A stretch of 10,966 nucleotides of DNA from the NCBI GenBank assembly GCA_002352185.1, contig DEHY01000032.1:1-10966 (forward strand), written 5' to 3'. The DNA is from Competibacteraceae bacterium UBA2788 (GTDB lineage: Bacteria; Pseudomonadota; Gammaproteobacteria; Competibacterales; Competibacteraceae). The stretch's first letter is position 1, and every line of letters starts with the position of its first letter. A model generated the notes under the pieces. That model was not told where the DNA came from and did no database searches. It saw only the letters and a list, made by a program, of their open reading frames with translations. The position numbers were made by a program, and so were the translations under genes. This document shows, in pieces, positions 1-7,053 of this stretch.

Positions 1-1211
1 CCGCTTTCTTCGCCGGCAGCGGCTGCACCGCCCCGCTCAACCGGCTGGCGCGAACGCTGGCGGCGCAGCGACCGGAGCGGGACATAGTGCTGGTGTCGCT
101 GATGGAACACCACGCCAACGACCTGCCGCACCGCAAGCACGCTCGATCCGTTATCTCTATTCCGCTTGCTGGCGTCGCGCCGAGGTTGGGCGCAGTAGAT
201 CTGGCGGCGCTGGAACGAGTGCTGGAACAGCATCGCGGGCGGATCAACTACGTCGCGATCTCAGCGGCCAGCAACGTGACCGGCATTCGCAATCCGGTGC
301 ATGAGATCGCCGCGCTGGCTCACGCCTTTAACGCCTGGATCGTGGTGGACGCCTCGCAGCATCTCGCTCATGCGCCGCTGACTATGAGCGACACGGGCGC
401 GGCGGAGCGGGAACTGGACGCTGTAGTATTCTCCGGCCATAAGCTGTACGCGCCGGGATCGCCGGGTGTGGCCGTAGTGCGGCGAGCGCTGCTGGAAGGG
501 TATGAACCGGATGAAGTCGGCGGCGGTATGGTCGAGGACGTGCATCTCGGCGATTACCAAATCACCGCACAATTCCCGGATCGTGAAGAAGCCGGCACCC
601 CCAACATCATCGGCGCGGTGCAATTGGGCGCAGCGCTGAATGTCCTGCAACAGATCGGGATGGAGAAGGTTCACGCTGCCGAACAACAGCGGTTGCAGTC
701 ATTGCTGGCCGGGCTGGCGGCTATTCCGGGAGTGCGGATCTACGGCGATCCTGACCTCGACCGCACGCCGCGCCTCGGCGCTGTCGCCTTCAACCTCGAC
801 GGGCTGGAGCATGGCCTGGTCGCCGCCGCGCTGAACGATTACCACAACGTCGCCGTGCGCAACGGCTGTTTTTGCGCCCATCCTTATGTGCGCGAATTGC
901 TAAAGCCGGAATTGTGGGCGCTGGATCTTGATCCCGACGCTGAGGATGTCGCGGCCCTGATCCAGCGCCGGCAAGGCATGGTGCGGGCCAGCCTCGGTCT
1001 GTACACCACCGATGAAGATCTCGAAACGCTGCTGGCCGGGATCTGCGATCTGCGGGCGCAACCGGAGTATTACCGGGCGCGGTACGACGCAGACGCCGAG
1101 GGCAACTTTCATCACCGCGATTTTGCCGCACCCGCCGCAACGCTGTTCGACCCCGCAGCGGCGCTCGACCGGGCGCTGGCGCGGCTAGGCACGAGCCGTG
1201 GCATGTTATAG
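1..1211 (+). CDS. Class V aminotransferase / cysteine desulfurase-like PLP enzyme (5' end missing)
   Basis: The reading frame is open from the left edge (first full codon at 3) to TAG at 1209-1211, giving 402 visible residues. The N-terminus lies outside the window, so the internal GTG at 87 is not the start. Fold-type I features are visible: a small-residue cofactor-binding loop at the extreme left (AGSGCTAPLNRL), the class V signature EHHANDLPHR around 105-134, the VVDASQ segment whose Asp (codon 348) should contact the PLP ring nitrogen, and SGHK with the Schiff-base Lys at 441-443. Further on are EAGTPN and a C-terminal RNGCFCAHP segment, with cysteines at codons 867 and 873 where SufS-type enzymes carry their catalytic Cys loop. 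The family removes sulfur from cysteine or runs related PLP chemistry in the cytoplasm. The substrate cannot be told from sequence. About 50 residues after the core form a tail of unknown role. No suf or isc partner gene is visible. Confidence 0.88.
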   Translation, partial: AFFAGSGCTAPLNRLARTLAAQRPERDIVLVSLMEHHANDLPHRKHARSVISIPLAGVAPRLGAVDLAALERVLEQHRGRINYVAISAASNVTGIRNPVHEIAALAHAFNAWIVVDASQHLAHAPLTMSDTGAAERELDAVVFSGHKLYAPGSPGVAVVRRALLEGYEPDEVGGGMVEDVHLGDYQITAQFPDREEAGTPNIIGAVQLGAALNVLQQIGMEKVHAAEQQRLQSLLAGLAAIPGVRIYGDPDLDRTPRLGAVAFNLDGLEHGLVAAALNDYHNVAVRNGCFCAHPYVRELLKPELWALDLDPDAEDVAALIQRRQGMVRASLGLYTTDEDLETLLAGICDLRAQPEYYRARYDADAEGNFHHRDFAAPAATLFDPAAALDRALARLGTSRGML

Positions 1212-1248
1212 TTGACCATGTTCACCGTTACCCAGCGAGTTTGCCGCC

Positions 1249-1380
1249 ATGCCCGATTTTCTGCGTAAATTCATTGGCCTGCTGTTGATCGTCGCCGCTG
1301 TTGGCGTCGCCTCCTGTCAAGCGCTCATGGTGTCCTGCTCGTCCGGCGCGACCGCCGTTTCCTCATCGCTTTTGCGCTGA
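1249..1380 (+). CDS. Candidate 43-residue lipoprotein upstream of the XpaC-family gene
   Basis: This is a short open frame, ATG at 1249 to TGA at 1378-1380, lying between two genes of the same strand. The peptide starts MPDFLRK, has a hydrophobic stretch (FIGLLLIVAAVGVAS) and then Cys at residue 23. The sequence V-A-S-C fits a lipobox, so processing would leave a mature lipopeptide of about 21 residues, rich in Ser and with a second Cys. It ends 17 bases before the next ATG (1398), as expected for a co-transcribed gene. Against it: no strong Shine-Dalgarno sequence precedes the ATG, and 43 codons can arise by chance in GC-rich DNA. In-frame extension upstream is blocked by TGA at 1213. I do not recognise the protein. 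It may be a real small envelope protein linked to the membrane protein that follows, or an unannotated leader. Confidence 0.4.
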   Translation: MPDFLRKFIGLLLIVAAVGVASCQALMVSCSSGATAVSSSLLR

Positions 1381-1397
1381 CTCCAGGAATCGCCTGC

Positions 1398-2315
1398 ATG
1401 GGCCGTCTTCTGCTGCTGGCCGGTGTGGTTTTGATCCCGCTGACCGCCTTGATCCTGCTGATTAAACGGATAACCCGCTCCATGGCCGAACGCTTCCAGC
1501 AAACCCCCAGCCCCTTCCCGTCCCTCAAGGGCATGTTGATGTTCCTGTTGCCACTACCGGTGCTGTTCGCCGCTATTGCTGCGCTGGGACGCGGCAGCCT
1601 GGACGGTTTGATCGGCAATGCTGCCGGTTACGGGCTGTTTCTGGCCGGCGCGCTGCTGCTGCGGCGCGGTCTGCTGTCCGAGGTGGAGTATGACCGCCGC
1701 CGAGTAGCGCGCACGCCCTGGCCGTTCAAAACCTTGGGCGGTACGGTGGTTGCGCTGGCTACCAGCGTCACCGCCTGGCTTGGCGCTGATCATCATCCCG
1801 CAATTGCGGTCGCTTTCGGGCTGGCCGCGCTGCTCGGTTGCTACCTGAGCTACGGCTTTGATCCGCGCACCGCCAAGCGCTTTACCGACAGCGAAGGGGT
1901 GGATGTCACTGACCGGGTGCTGGAAGCGCTGGCGCAAGCGGAACGCGGTATCACGGCTATCGAACACGCGACCCGCGATATCCGCAATGCAGAACTCAAT
2001 GGCCGGTTACGGCGCATCGCCGCGTTGGCCCGACAGATTTTGACCCTGCTGGAAGAAGATCCGCGTGATCTGCGTCGCGCCCGCAAATTCCTGAATGTCT
2101 ATCTGGACGGCGCCAAGCAGGTGACTGAGGGTTACGCCAAAACTCACGGACGGGTTTCCGCGCCGGAACTGGAGGATAACTTCCGCCGGGTGCTAATCAC
2201 GATTGAGGAAGTTTTTGCGGAACAGCAGCAAAAGCTGCTGGAAAGCGATGTCAGCGATCTCGATGTGCAAATCGAAGTGCTGACCACTCAACTGAAGCGG
2301 GAAGGCGTCGTTTAG
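1398..2315 (+). CDS. XpaC-family membrane protein (5-bromo-4-chloroindolyl phosphate hydrolysis family)
   Basis: The protein has 305 residues. The N-terminal half is membrane-embedded: hydrophobic segments at about residues 3-22, 44-64, 72-92, 112-129 and 133-151. The C-terminal half, from about 155, is soluble and helical. It carries the family pattern RKFLNVYLDGAKQVTEGYA, then a DNFRRVL...EEVFAEQQQKLLE helix and a final DLDVQIEVL segment. This matches what I recall of PF10112, the XpaC family, named from a Bacillus gene that affected hydrolysis of a chromogenic phosphate. The true biochemical role is not established and no phosphatase motif is seen. In many bacteria xpaC-like genes sit next to telA-like toxic-anion-resistance genes. 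Here no telA follows, since a convergent hydrolase gene begins 22 bases beyond the stop. The start has an AGGA site about 10 bases upstream. It is probably co-transcribed with the small frame at 1249. Confidence 0.85.
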   Translation: MGRLLLLAGVVLIPLTALILLIKRITRSMAERFQQTPSPFPSLKGMLMFLLPLPVLFAAIAALGRGSLDGLIGNAAGYGLFLAGALLLRRGLLSEVEYDRRRVARTPWPFKTLGGTVVALATSVTAWLGADHHPAIAVAFGLAALLGCYLSYGFDPRTAKRFTDSEGVDVTDRVLEALAQAERGITAIEHATRDIRNAELNGRLRRIAALARQILTLLEEDPRDLRRARKFLNVYLDGAKQVTEGYAKTHGRVSAPELEDNFRRVLITIEEVFAEQQQKLLESDVSDLDVQIEVLTTQLKREGVV

Positions 2316-2337
2316 CCAGCGGTTAATCGTGCGCGAT

Positions 2338-3183
2338 TCAGCCGCAAAAACGGGGCGCTAATAAAAATGACAAGGGAATATGCACTCTTTCTCGCCATGC
2401 CCGCTCAGAGTGTTCTGCGCCGTCAAATTTCCGTGTGAGCCAATCCTGACCAGCGGTATAACCCGCCGCTTGCAGCAGCGCATCCATGCGCTGCTGATAT
2501 GGCTCATAGTCTGCGTCCAGCGTTTCAGTGCCGTAATCAAAATACAAGATATGCCTGCCCGCTTTCGGCAGCGCCGCGCCGAAATAATCCACCATCGGAT
2601 CCTGCCCAATCGGCCAATGCGTTGACAGACATCCCGCACCGCCAAAAATGTCGGGATACTCGATCAGCGCGTAAAGCGAAATCAGGCCGCCCATACTGGA
2701 TCCCATCACAAAAGTATGCGGCTGATCTGATAAAGTCCGGTAGGTTGAGTCAACAAAAGGTTTCAGTTCCGTAGTGAGAAATCTGAGATAAAATTCCGAC
2801 AATGGCGCTCCCCCAGCTTCCTGCATAAACCGGGTTAACAGTTTTCTTCCCTGCGGCGCAATGAGCGGCTGATGAGGCATATATTCCTGCAAACGCCGGG
2901 GACTGTTCCAAATCCCCACAATGATAGCGCCAGGGAATTGATACTTATGGATTAAGCGCGCCATGGCCTCATCCATACCCCAATCTACTCCAATATAGGA
3001 TGAAGCCGGATCAAAGAGATTTTGCCCATCCTGCATATAAATAACAGGATAGCGAACTTCAGGCGCTGCTTCGTAACCGGGCGGGCGCCAGATGTCTACA
3101 TGACGAGGAAGAACATAGCGCGAGGAGAAATCAGCGTGACGGCTTATAAAGCCGGTTTCTTCTGAGAGCGGGATAGTGATCAT
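2338..3183 (-). CDS. Esterase D / enterochelin esterase-like alpha/beta hydrolase
   Basis: The protein has 281 residues and no signal peptide, so it is probably cytoplasmic. The opening strand region (YVLPRHVDIWRPPGYE...RYPVIYMQDGQNLFD, about residues 23-58) is typical of the PF00756 putative esterase family, in which the oxyanion region follows the YMQDG motif. The nucleophile elbow is G-S-S-M-G at 161-165 with Ser163 as predicted nucleophile. GAEHSE near the C-terminus offers His258 as the catalytic base. The acid is probably one of the Asp/Glu residues at 216-225. Family members hydrolyse esters of siderophores, S-formylglutathione or cell-wall and sugar esters. The substrate here is not predictable and no siderophore genes are in view. 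The gene runs convergent with the XpaC-family gene (22 bases between stop codons). The ATG at 3183 lacks a strong ribosome-binding site. Confidence 0.87.
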   Translation of the reverse strand: MITIPLSEETGFISRHADFSSRYVLPRHVDIWRPPGYEAAPEVRYPVIYMQDGQNLFDPASSYIGVDWGMDEAMARLIHKYQFPGAIIVGIWNSPRRLQEYMPHQPLIAPQGRKLLTRFMQEAGGAPLSEFYLRFLTTELKPFVDSTYRTLSDQPHTFVMGSSMGGLISLYALIEYPDIFGGAGCLSTHWPIGQDPMVDYFGAALPKAGRHILYFDYGTETLDADYEPYQQRMDALLQAAGYTAGQDWLTRKFDGAEHSERAWRERVHIPLSFLLAPRFCG

Positions 3184-3278
3184 GGGTGAATAGGCTCACT
3201 CAGTAATGGAACAAAGCGAAATCCGGGACGGATGCGTGGATTCGCTCCAATTCCAGATTCCGCTTCATACGATCCACA

Positions 3279-3440
3279 CTATTCCGGCTGAGCAGGCGTC
3301 GCCACAGTTTCCATAGCTTCCGCCGTTTCCGAAAGCGGGGCGCTGGTCTTATCCACCTTCTTCTGTCGTTTTTCCTCCTGCTTCTTTTTCTTTGCGAGGT
3401 CTTTCTGGCGTTTCTCATACTGATAGTTAGGCTTGGCCAA
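3279..3440 (-). CDS. Small lysine-rich protein, 53 residues, TTG start
   Basis: The frame is open further upstream, to 3527, but the conserved-looking part begins at a TTG (3438-3440) preceded by AAGGA at an ideal 7-base spacing. The predicted protein starts (M)AKPNYQYEKRQKDLAKKKK. Eleven of its first 31 residues are Lys, followed by an acidic, Ala/Pro/Thr-rich tail (about 32-53). Short proteins with an AKPNYQ-type start and a Lys/Arg/Glu-rich helix occur as unnamed hypothetical proteins in many proteobacteria, as I recall. The composition suggests a charged helix able to bind nucleic acid or ribosomes, but no function is known and none should be assigned. The extension above the TTG has no ribosome-binding site and codes for a dissimilar hydrophobic stretch, so I exclude it. 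The next gene on this strand (hydrolase) starts 95 bases downstream. Confidence 0.68.
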   Translation of the reverse strand: MAKPNYQYEKRQKDLAKKKKQEEKRQKKVDKTSAPLSETAEAMETVATPAQPE

Positions 3441-3447
3441 GGTATTA

Positions 3448-3452
3448 TCCTT
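3448..3452 (-). promoter_or_regulatory. Ribosome-binding site that fixes the TTG start at 3440
   Basis: On the minus strand AAGGA is followed by 7 bases (TAATACC) and then TTG. This is the best Shine-Dalgarno match near the frame and explains why the short protein, and not the 82-residue extension, is the likely product. Confidence 0.6.
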
Positions 3453-3581
3453 ACGGGTTGGGTGATGACGGGTGAAGAGAAGAATTACAGACAGCCACTT
3501 TAACAACGGCTTATGGCATCCAATCAACCTGTTTATTATTACTCCCGATTTCTGTTACGTTCCACAGGCGCATACTTGCCA

Positions 3582-4058
3582 TTAAAATTCAATTTTTTTC
3601 GGGAAGTTTGGAAATAAACGGGAATGCTCCAATAATCCTTGATATGAATACACTGAAAGCAATCCATCGTCATCGCATACCCAAACTTCTCTTGCTCCCT
3701 TGGATAGATAGAGCATGGTTTTTTCCTGCATTTCCTGAGTGGAGTTTGATGGTGAGATAATGTCTACACAGATTTCAGGCGCTTCAGGATAAGGAGTGTC
3801 AAACCCGTGTTTTTTGAAAAAATCGATTGAAGTCCATGCAACATCAGCCACCTTTACTCCTTTAGCAGTATTAATAGAACACTCAGTAACAATCTTTCCC
3901 GTTTTTTCATACTCCCGCAAAAAAAACGATATTTCGGCTTGTAAAAGCCCATGCTTGTTGCTCGCTGGACTCAAGACAATTTTCCCCCATTCATTCATTT
4001 CAACCTTGAATGGAAGATCCTGCAACGTCGGTTCTTCCAGAACATCTGACCAGTTCAT
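3582..4058 (-). CDS. Uma2-family (DUF820) putative PD-(D/E)XK nuclease
   Basis: The protein has 158 residues from ATG 4058. A TTG at 4094 in frame would add 12 residues but overlaps gloA and has no good ribosome-binding site, whereas the ATG has AGGG 5 bases upstream. The sequence fits PF05685: an N-terminal MNWSDVL...LPFKVEMNEWG region, SPASNKHG at 30-37, and a nuclease-like core with Asp72 (KVADVAW), Glu95/Asp99 (PEICVDI) and Lys113. The motif GAREVWV follows at 121-127. Those acidic residues and the Lys are the expected metal and catalytic set of the restriction-endonuclease fold. Family members are abundant in cyanobacteria and some proteobacteria and mostly have no proven role. The gene starts 19 bases after the gloA stop, so it is likely co-transcribed with gloA. 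It is clearly more A+T-rich than the surrounding genes, which points to acquisition from elsewhere. Confidence 0.87.
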   Translation of the reverse strand: MNWSDVLEEPTLQDLPFKVEMNEWGKIVLSPASNKHGLLQAEISFFLREYEKTGKIVTECSINTAKGVKVADVAWTSIDFFKKHGFDTPYPEAPEICVDIISPSNSTQEMQEKTMLYLSKGAREVWVCDDDGLLSVYSYQGLLEHSRLFPNFPKKIEF

Positions 4059-4077
4059 AATCGCCCTACCACACAAA

Positions 4078-4464
4078 TCACTCTTTTCTGCCAATCAACT
4101 CAATCGGATAACCATCAGGGTCTTCAATAAAGGAGATAATCGTAGTCCCCGCATTCATTGGCCCCGCTTCGCGCAGCACTTTACCGCCACGTTCCCTGGC
4201 TTCCGCTGTAGCCCGATAAACATCATCCACCTCAATAGCGATATGCCCATATCCAGTCCCTGTTTCGTAGTGATCCACCCCCCAATTGTAGGTCAACTCA
4301 ATCACGGTGTGATCGGATTCATCACCATATCCCAGGAAAGCCAAAGTAAACTTGCCGCCGGGATATTCCCGCTTCCGTAACAGTTTCATGCTCAGTATTT
4401 CAGTATAAAACTGAATCGAGCGATCCAGATCACCCACTCGCAGCATGGTGTGGAGAATACGCAT
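4078..4464 (-). CDS. gloA: Lactoylglutathione lyase (glyoxalase I)
   Basis: The protein has 128 residues of the vicinal oxygen chelate fold: two beta-alpha-beta-beta-beta modules, about 1-60 and 70-127. It isomerises the hemithioacetal formed from methylglyoxal and glutathione into S-lactoylglutathione, the first step of cytosolic methylglyoxal detoxification. Metal ligands are visible at His5, Glu56, His74 and Glu122, the same residue numbers as in the nickel-dependent E. coli enzyme. The length is also like the short Ni-type class. The start ATG 4464 has AAAGGA about 9 bases upstream. The gene lies immediately downstream of the argG terminator in the same direction, with only about 26 bases between, so its own promoter must overlap the terminator region or it depends on read-through. 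The Uma2-family gene follows 19 bases after its stop. Confidence 0.95.
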   Translation of the reverse strand: MRILHTMLRVGDLDRSIQFYTEILSMKLLRKREYPGGKFTLAFLGYGDESDHTVIELTYNWGVDHYETGTGYGHIAIEVDDVYRATAEARERGGKVLREAGPMNAGTTIISFIEDPDGYPIELIGRKE

Positions 4465-4490
4465 CTCATTGATCCTTTGGGAAGAATTAA

Positions 4491-4529
4491 GAATAAAAGC
4501 CGGTGCGCCCGCGCTCGAACCGCACCGGC
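4491..4529 (-). terminator. Intrinsic terminator of argG
   Basis: On the minus strand a perfect 9-bp stem GCCGGTGCG / CGCACCGGC (arms 4521-4529 and 4499-4507, 13-base loop) is followed by TTTTATTCTT. It starts 11 bases beyond the argG stop codon. This is a textbook Rho-independent arrangement, although the U-tract is short and interrupted. Confidence 0.85.
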
Positions 4530-4540
4530 CCTCTTAAAAA

Positions 4541-5758
4541 TTACTGCCGCCCTTTCATTGCCGCGATCCGCATCCGCAATGCATTGAGCTTAATAAAACC
4601 GCCCGCATCCTTCTGGTCATACGCACCGGCATCATCTTCAAAAGTAGCAATATTCATGTCGAACAGGCTGTCATTCGATTTGCGGCCTGCGACAATCACA
4701 TTGCCCTTATACAGCTTCACCCGCACCGTGCCATTGACATGAACTTGCGAGGCGTCAATCATGGTTTGCAACAATTTCCGCTCTGGACTCCACCAATAAC
4801 CGTTATAAACCAGACTTGCGTAGCGTGGAACCAGTTCATCCTTAAGATGCGCGACTTCTCGATCCAGCGTCAGCGATTCCATGGCCCGGTGCGCCTTGAG
4901 CATAATCGTCCCGCCGGGGGTTTCATAACAGCCCCGTGATTTCATACCGACATAACGATTTTCCACCAAATCCAGCCGTCCAACGCCATGCTCGCCGCCC
5001 AGCTTATTGAGCCTGGTTAGCACGGCAGCCGGACTTAAAGCCTCGCCGTCAATTGCGACAATGTCGCCCTGCCGATAACTCAACTCCAGGTATTCGGGCT
5101 TATCCGGCGCTTTTTCCGGTGATACCGTCCAGCGCCACATTTCCTCCTCCGGCTCATTCCACGGGTCTTCCAATATCCCGCCTTCATAGGAAATATGCAG
5201 CAGATTGGCGTCCATTGAGTAGGGCGATTTGGCGCCGCGTTTCATTTCGACGGGAATGCCGTGCTGCTCGGCGTAAGACAGCATTTTCTCCCGCGACAGC
5301 AAATCCCACTCCCGCCACGGCGCAATAATCTTGATGTCCGGTTTCAGCGCGTAGGCGCCCAATTCAAATCGAACCTGATCATTACCCTTACCCGTGGCTC
5401 CGTGCGCAACCGCATCGGCGTGGGTCGCTACCGCGATTTCAATCTGGCGCTTGGCAATCAATGGGCGGGCGATAGAGGTGCCCAGCAGATATTCGCCCTC
5501 GTAAATCGCATTGGCCCGGAACATCGGGAAAACGAAGTCGCGCACGAATTCTTCGCGCAAATCCTCGATGAAGATATTATCCGGCTTGATGCCGGCCATT
5601 AGCGCCTTCTGCCGCGCCGGCTCCAGCTCTTCGCCTTGGCCCAAATCAGCAGTGAAAGTCACCACTTCGCACTGATACACATCCTGTAACCATTTCAGGA
5701 TCACTGAAGTATCCAGCCCGCCTGAATAGGCCAGCACGACTCTGTTAATATCAGACAT
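4541..5758 (-). CDS. argG: Argininosuccinate synthase
   Basis: The protein has 405 residues. It joins citrulline and aspartate with ATP to argininosuccinate, the penultimate step of arginine synthesis in the cytoplasm. Visible family marks: the N-type ATP pyrophosphatase P-loop AYSGGLDTS at 10-18, the TADLGQGEE segment, [13 protein letters not shown] at 120-132 (substrate-binding loop), the [14 protein letters not shown] region, and a C-terminal [10 protein letters not shown] segment. The length agrees with the common bacterial form (about 400 residues). An in-frame ATG at 5833 would add 25 unrelated residues. The ATG at 5758 is preferred because GAGGAG sits 5 bases before it and the protein then begins [14 protein letters not shown], as expected. 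The gene is divergent from pyrC, with which it shares a 164-base control region, and is followed by its own intrinsic terminator. Confidence 0.97.
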   Translation of the reverse strand: MSDINRVVLAYSGGLDTSVILKWLQDVYQCEVVTFTADLGQGEELEPARQKALMAGIKPDNIFIEDLREEFVRDFVFPMFRANAIYEGEYLLGTSIARPLIAKRQIEIAVATHADAVAHGATGKGNDQVRFELGAYALKPDIKIIAPWREWDLLSREKMLSYAEQHGIPVEMKRGAKSPYSMDANLLHISYEGGILEDPWNEPEEEMWRWTVSPEKAPDKPEYLELSYRQGDIVAIDGEALSPAAVLTRLNKLGGEHGVGRLDLVENRYVGMKSRGCYETPGGTIMLKAHRAMESLTLDREVAHLKDELVPRYASLVYNGYWWSPERKLLQTMIDASQVHVNGTVRVKLYKGNVIVAGRKSNDSLFDMNIATFEDDAGAYDQKDAGGFIKLNALRMRIAAMKGRQ

Positions 5759-5836
5759 AATACTCCTCAATAAAATGCCAGTCGGTTCAACCATGCGACT
5801 CGACCCGGACCCCGGCCCGAACCGCCGCGACATGTT

Positions 5837-5864
5837 AGCTTAAGACTTTACTCCCGTGCGTCAA
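5837..5864 (-). promoter_or_regulatory. Candidate argG promoter
   Basis: On the minus strand TTGACG (5859-5864, 5 of 6 to the sigma70 -35 consensus) is followed after 16 bases by TAAGCT (5837-5842), a weak -10. Transcription would begin near 5830, leaving a leader of about 70 bases. That leader holds a 6-bp inverted repeat (CGGTTC 5783-5788 / GAACCG 5819-5824). I see no convincing ArgR box. Prediction only. Confidence 0.35.
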
Positions 5865-5877
5865 GGCGCGCCGGACT

Positions 5878-5883
5878 TATAAT
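5878..5883 (+). promoter_or_regulatory. Candidate pyrC -10 box
   Basis: A perfect TATAAT lies 39 bases before the pyrC ATG. At 16-18 bases further upstream no good -35 is found (CGTGCG at 5855-5860), and that position overlaps the candidate argG -35. Start of transcription would be near 5890, giving a leader of roughly 30-35 bases with GGAAG as ribosome-binding site. I could not find the start-proximal hairpin that occludes translation in E. coli pyrC. Confidence 0.4.
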
Positions 5884-5922
5884 CCGTCGTCGCAGCGCCG
5901 TTAACACTCATCGGAAGCCGTT

Positions 5923-6966
5923 ATGGACGCCCTTCATTTTACCCGCCCCGACGACTGGCATTTGCATCTTCGTGACGGGGCGGCCCTGCACGCAGTCGTC
6001 CCGCACAGCGCCCGCCAGTTCGCCCGCGCCATCATCATGCCCAACCTGCGCCCGCCGGTCACTACGACCGAACAGGCGTTGGCCTACCGCAAACGGATTT
6101 TGGGCGCGACGCCGCCGGAGTTGAACTTCCAGCCGTTGATGACGCTATACCTGACCGACCAGACGCTGCCCGCTGAAATCGCCCGCGCCAAGACCTCCGG
6201 CCATGTCGTGGCCGGCAAGCTCTACCCTGCTGGCGCGACGACCCATTCCGATTTCGGCGTGACCGCCATTGGCAAACTCTATCCGACACTGGCGGCGATG
6301 CAGGCGCACGATTTACCGCTGCTGATTCACGGCGAGGTCACTGACCCGGCGGTGGACATTTTTGACCGCGAGGCAGTGTTCATCGAACAGGTGTTGATCC
6401 CGCTGATCCGCGATTTTCCGGCGCTGAAGATCGTTCTGGAACACATTACGACGCAGGACGCAGCGGATTTTGTGCGTGCTGCGCCGGTCACGGTCGCGGC
6501 GACGATCACCGCTCATCACCTGCTTTATAACCGAAACGCCATTTTTCAGGGCGGGATTCGTCCACATTATTACTGTCTGCCTGTTCTCAAGCGCGAGCGC
6601 CACCGGCAGGCGCTGCTTCAGGCCGCCATCAGCGGCAACCCCAAATTCTTCCTCGGCACGGACAGCGCCCCGCACCCACGCCACGGCAAGGAAACCGCCT
6701 GCGGTTGCGCCGGCTGCTACACCGCTCATGCTGCGCTGGAACTGTACGCCGAAGCCTTCGATGCCGCCGGGGCGCTGGGCCAACTGGAAGGATTCGCCAG
6801 CTTTTACGGCGCGGATTTCTATGGTCTGCCACGTAACTGCGATACCGTTACCCTGCTCCGCCAGCCTATGCCTATCCCGGCTATTTTCCCGTTTGGCGCG
6901 GATGAATTGATTCCGCTGCGAGCCGGGGAAACTCTCGGCTGGCGATTGGTGTGCAGGAGAAATTAA
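5923..6966 (+). CDS. pyrC: Dihydroorotase
   Basis: The protein has 347 residues, nearly the length of E. coli PyrC. It cyclises N-carbamoyl-aspartate to dihydroorotate, step three of de novo pyrimidine synthesis, as a cytoplasmic zinc amidohydrolase. The binuclear metal site is fully visible: His13 and His15 (WHLHLRDG), Lys99 ([12 protein letters not shown], the residue carboxylated in this family), His136 (LIHGEV), His174 (LEHITT) and Asp247 (GTDSAPH). Each is displaced by three residues from the E. coli numbers I recall. The [18 protein letters not shown] segment after the Asp is also typical of the E. coli-type class. The ATG at 5923 has GGAAG about 5 bases upstream. The gene is divergent from argG and appears to be single, with no other pyr gene next to it. 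Confidence 0.97.
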   Translation: MDALHFTRPDDWHLHLRDGAALHAVVPHSARQFARAIIMPNLRPPVTTTEQALAYRKRILGATPPELNFQPLMTLYLTDQTLPAEIARAKTSGHVVAGKLYPAGATTHSDFGVTAIGKLYPTLAAMQAHDLPLLIHGEVTDPAVDIFDREAVFIEQVLIPLIRDFPALKIVLEHITTQDAADFVRAAPVTVAATITAHHLLYNRNAIFQGGIRPHYYCLPVLKRERHRQALLQAAISGNPKFFLGTDSAPHPRHGKETACGCAGCYTAHAALELYAEAFDAAGALGQLEGFASFYGADFYGLPRNCDTVTLLRQPMPIPAIFPFGADELIPLRAGETLGWRLVCRRN

Positions 6967-6980
6967 ATCGCAGGTAGTGT

Positions 6981-7011
6981 GCGTACTCTAATTTTGATTG
7001 CTAGAGTGTGC
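6981..7011. repeat. Imperfect inverted repeat with direct repeats in the pyrC-phasin gap
   Basis: ACTCTA (6985-6990) and TAGAGT (7002-7007) are complementary. With two G-U pairs the stem extends to 10 bp (6981-6990 / 7002-7011) around an 11-base A+T-rich loop. In addition, the heptamer AGTGTGC occurs directly repeated at 6976-6982 and 7005-7011, 29 bases apart. No T-run follows, so it is not a typical terminator. It could be an operator for the phasin gene or an RNA structure. No binding protein is implied. Confidence 0.4.
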
Positions 7012-7031
7012 CTCAACAAAGGTTGAAACCC

Positions 7032-7053
7032 GCCGGTGATTACAAAAACCGGC
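7032..7053 (+). terminator. Weak hairpin, possible pyrC terminator or phasin leader structure
   Basis: GCCGGT (7032-7037) pairs with ACCGGC (7048-7053) around a 10-base loop and is followed by only TTT. It lies 65 bases after the pyrC stop and 36 bases before the phasin ATG. The short stem and poor T-tract make terminator function doubtful. Confidence 0.3.

Noticed and set aside
261..686. Minus-strand open frame of 141 codons
   Set aside because: Antisense to the class V aminotransferase across its PLP site. No ribosome-binding site and no recognisable motif.
1554..1967. Minus-strand open frame of 137 codons
   Set aside because: Antisense to the membrane part of the XpaC-family gene. Composition is that of a reversed GC-rich frame.
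2325..2338. Small hairpin AATCG-TGCG-CGATT between the convergent XpaC-family and hydrolase genes, considered as a shared terminator
   Set aside because: Only 5 bp, mostly A+T, with no T-run on either side.
3796..4380. Plus-strand open frame of 194 codons
   Set aside because: Antisense to both the Uma2-family gene and gloA and spans the gap between them. Both minus-strand genes are well supported.
5759..5833. 25-codon N-terminal extension of argG
   Set aside because: No ribosome-binding site at 5833, and the added residues are not typical of ArgG. The internal ATG has GAGGAG and gives the normal N-terminus.
6313..6783. Minus-strand open frame of 156 codons
   Set aside because: Antisense to pyrC, whose metal ligands are all present.
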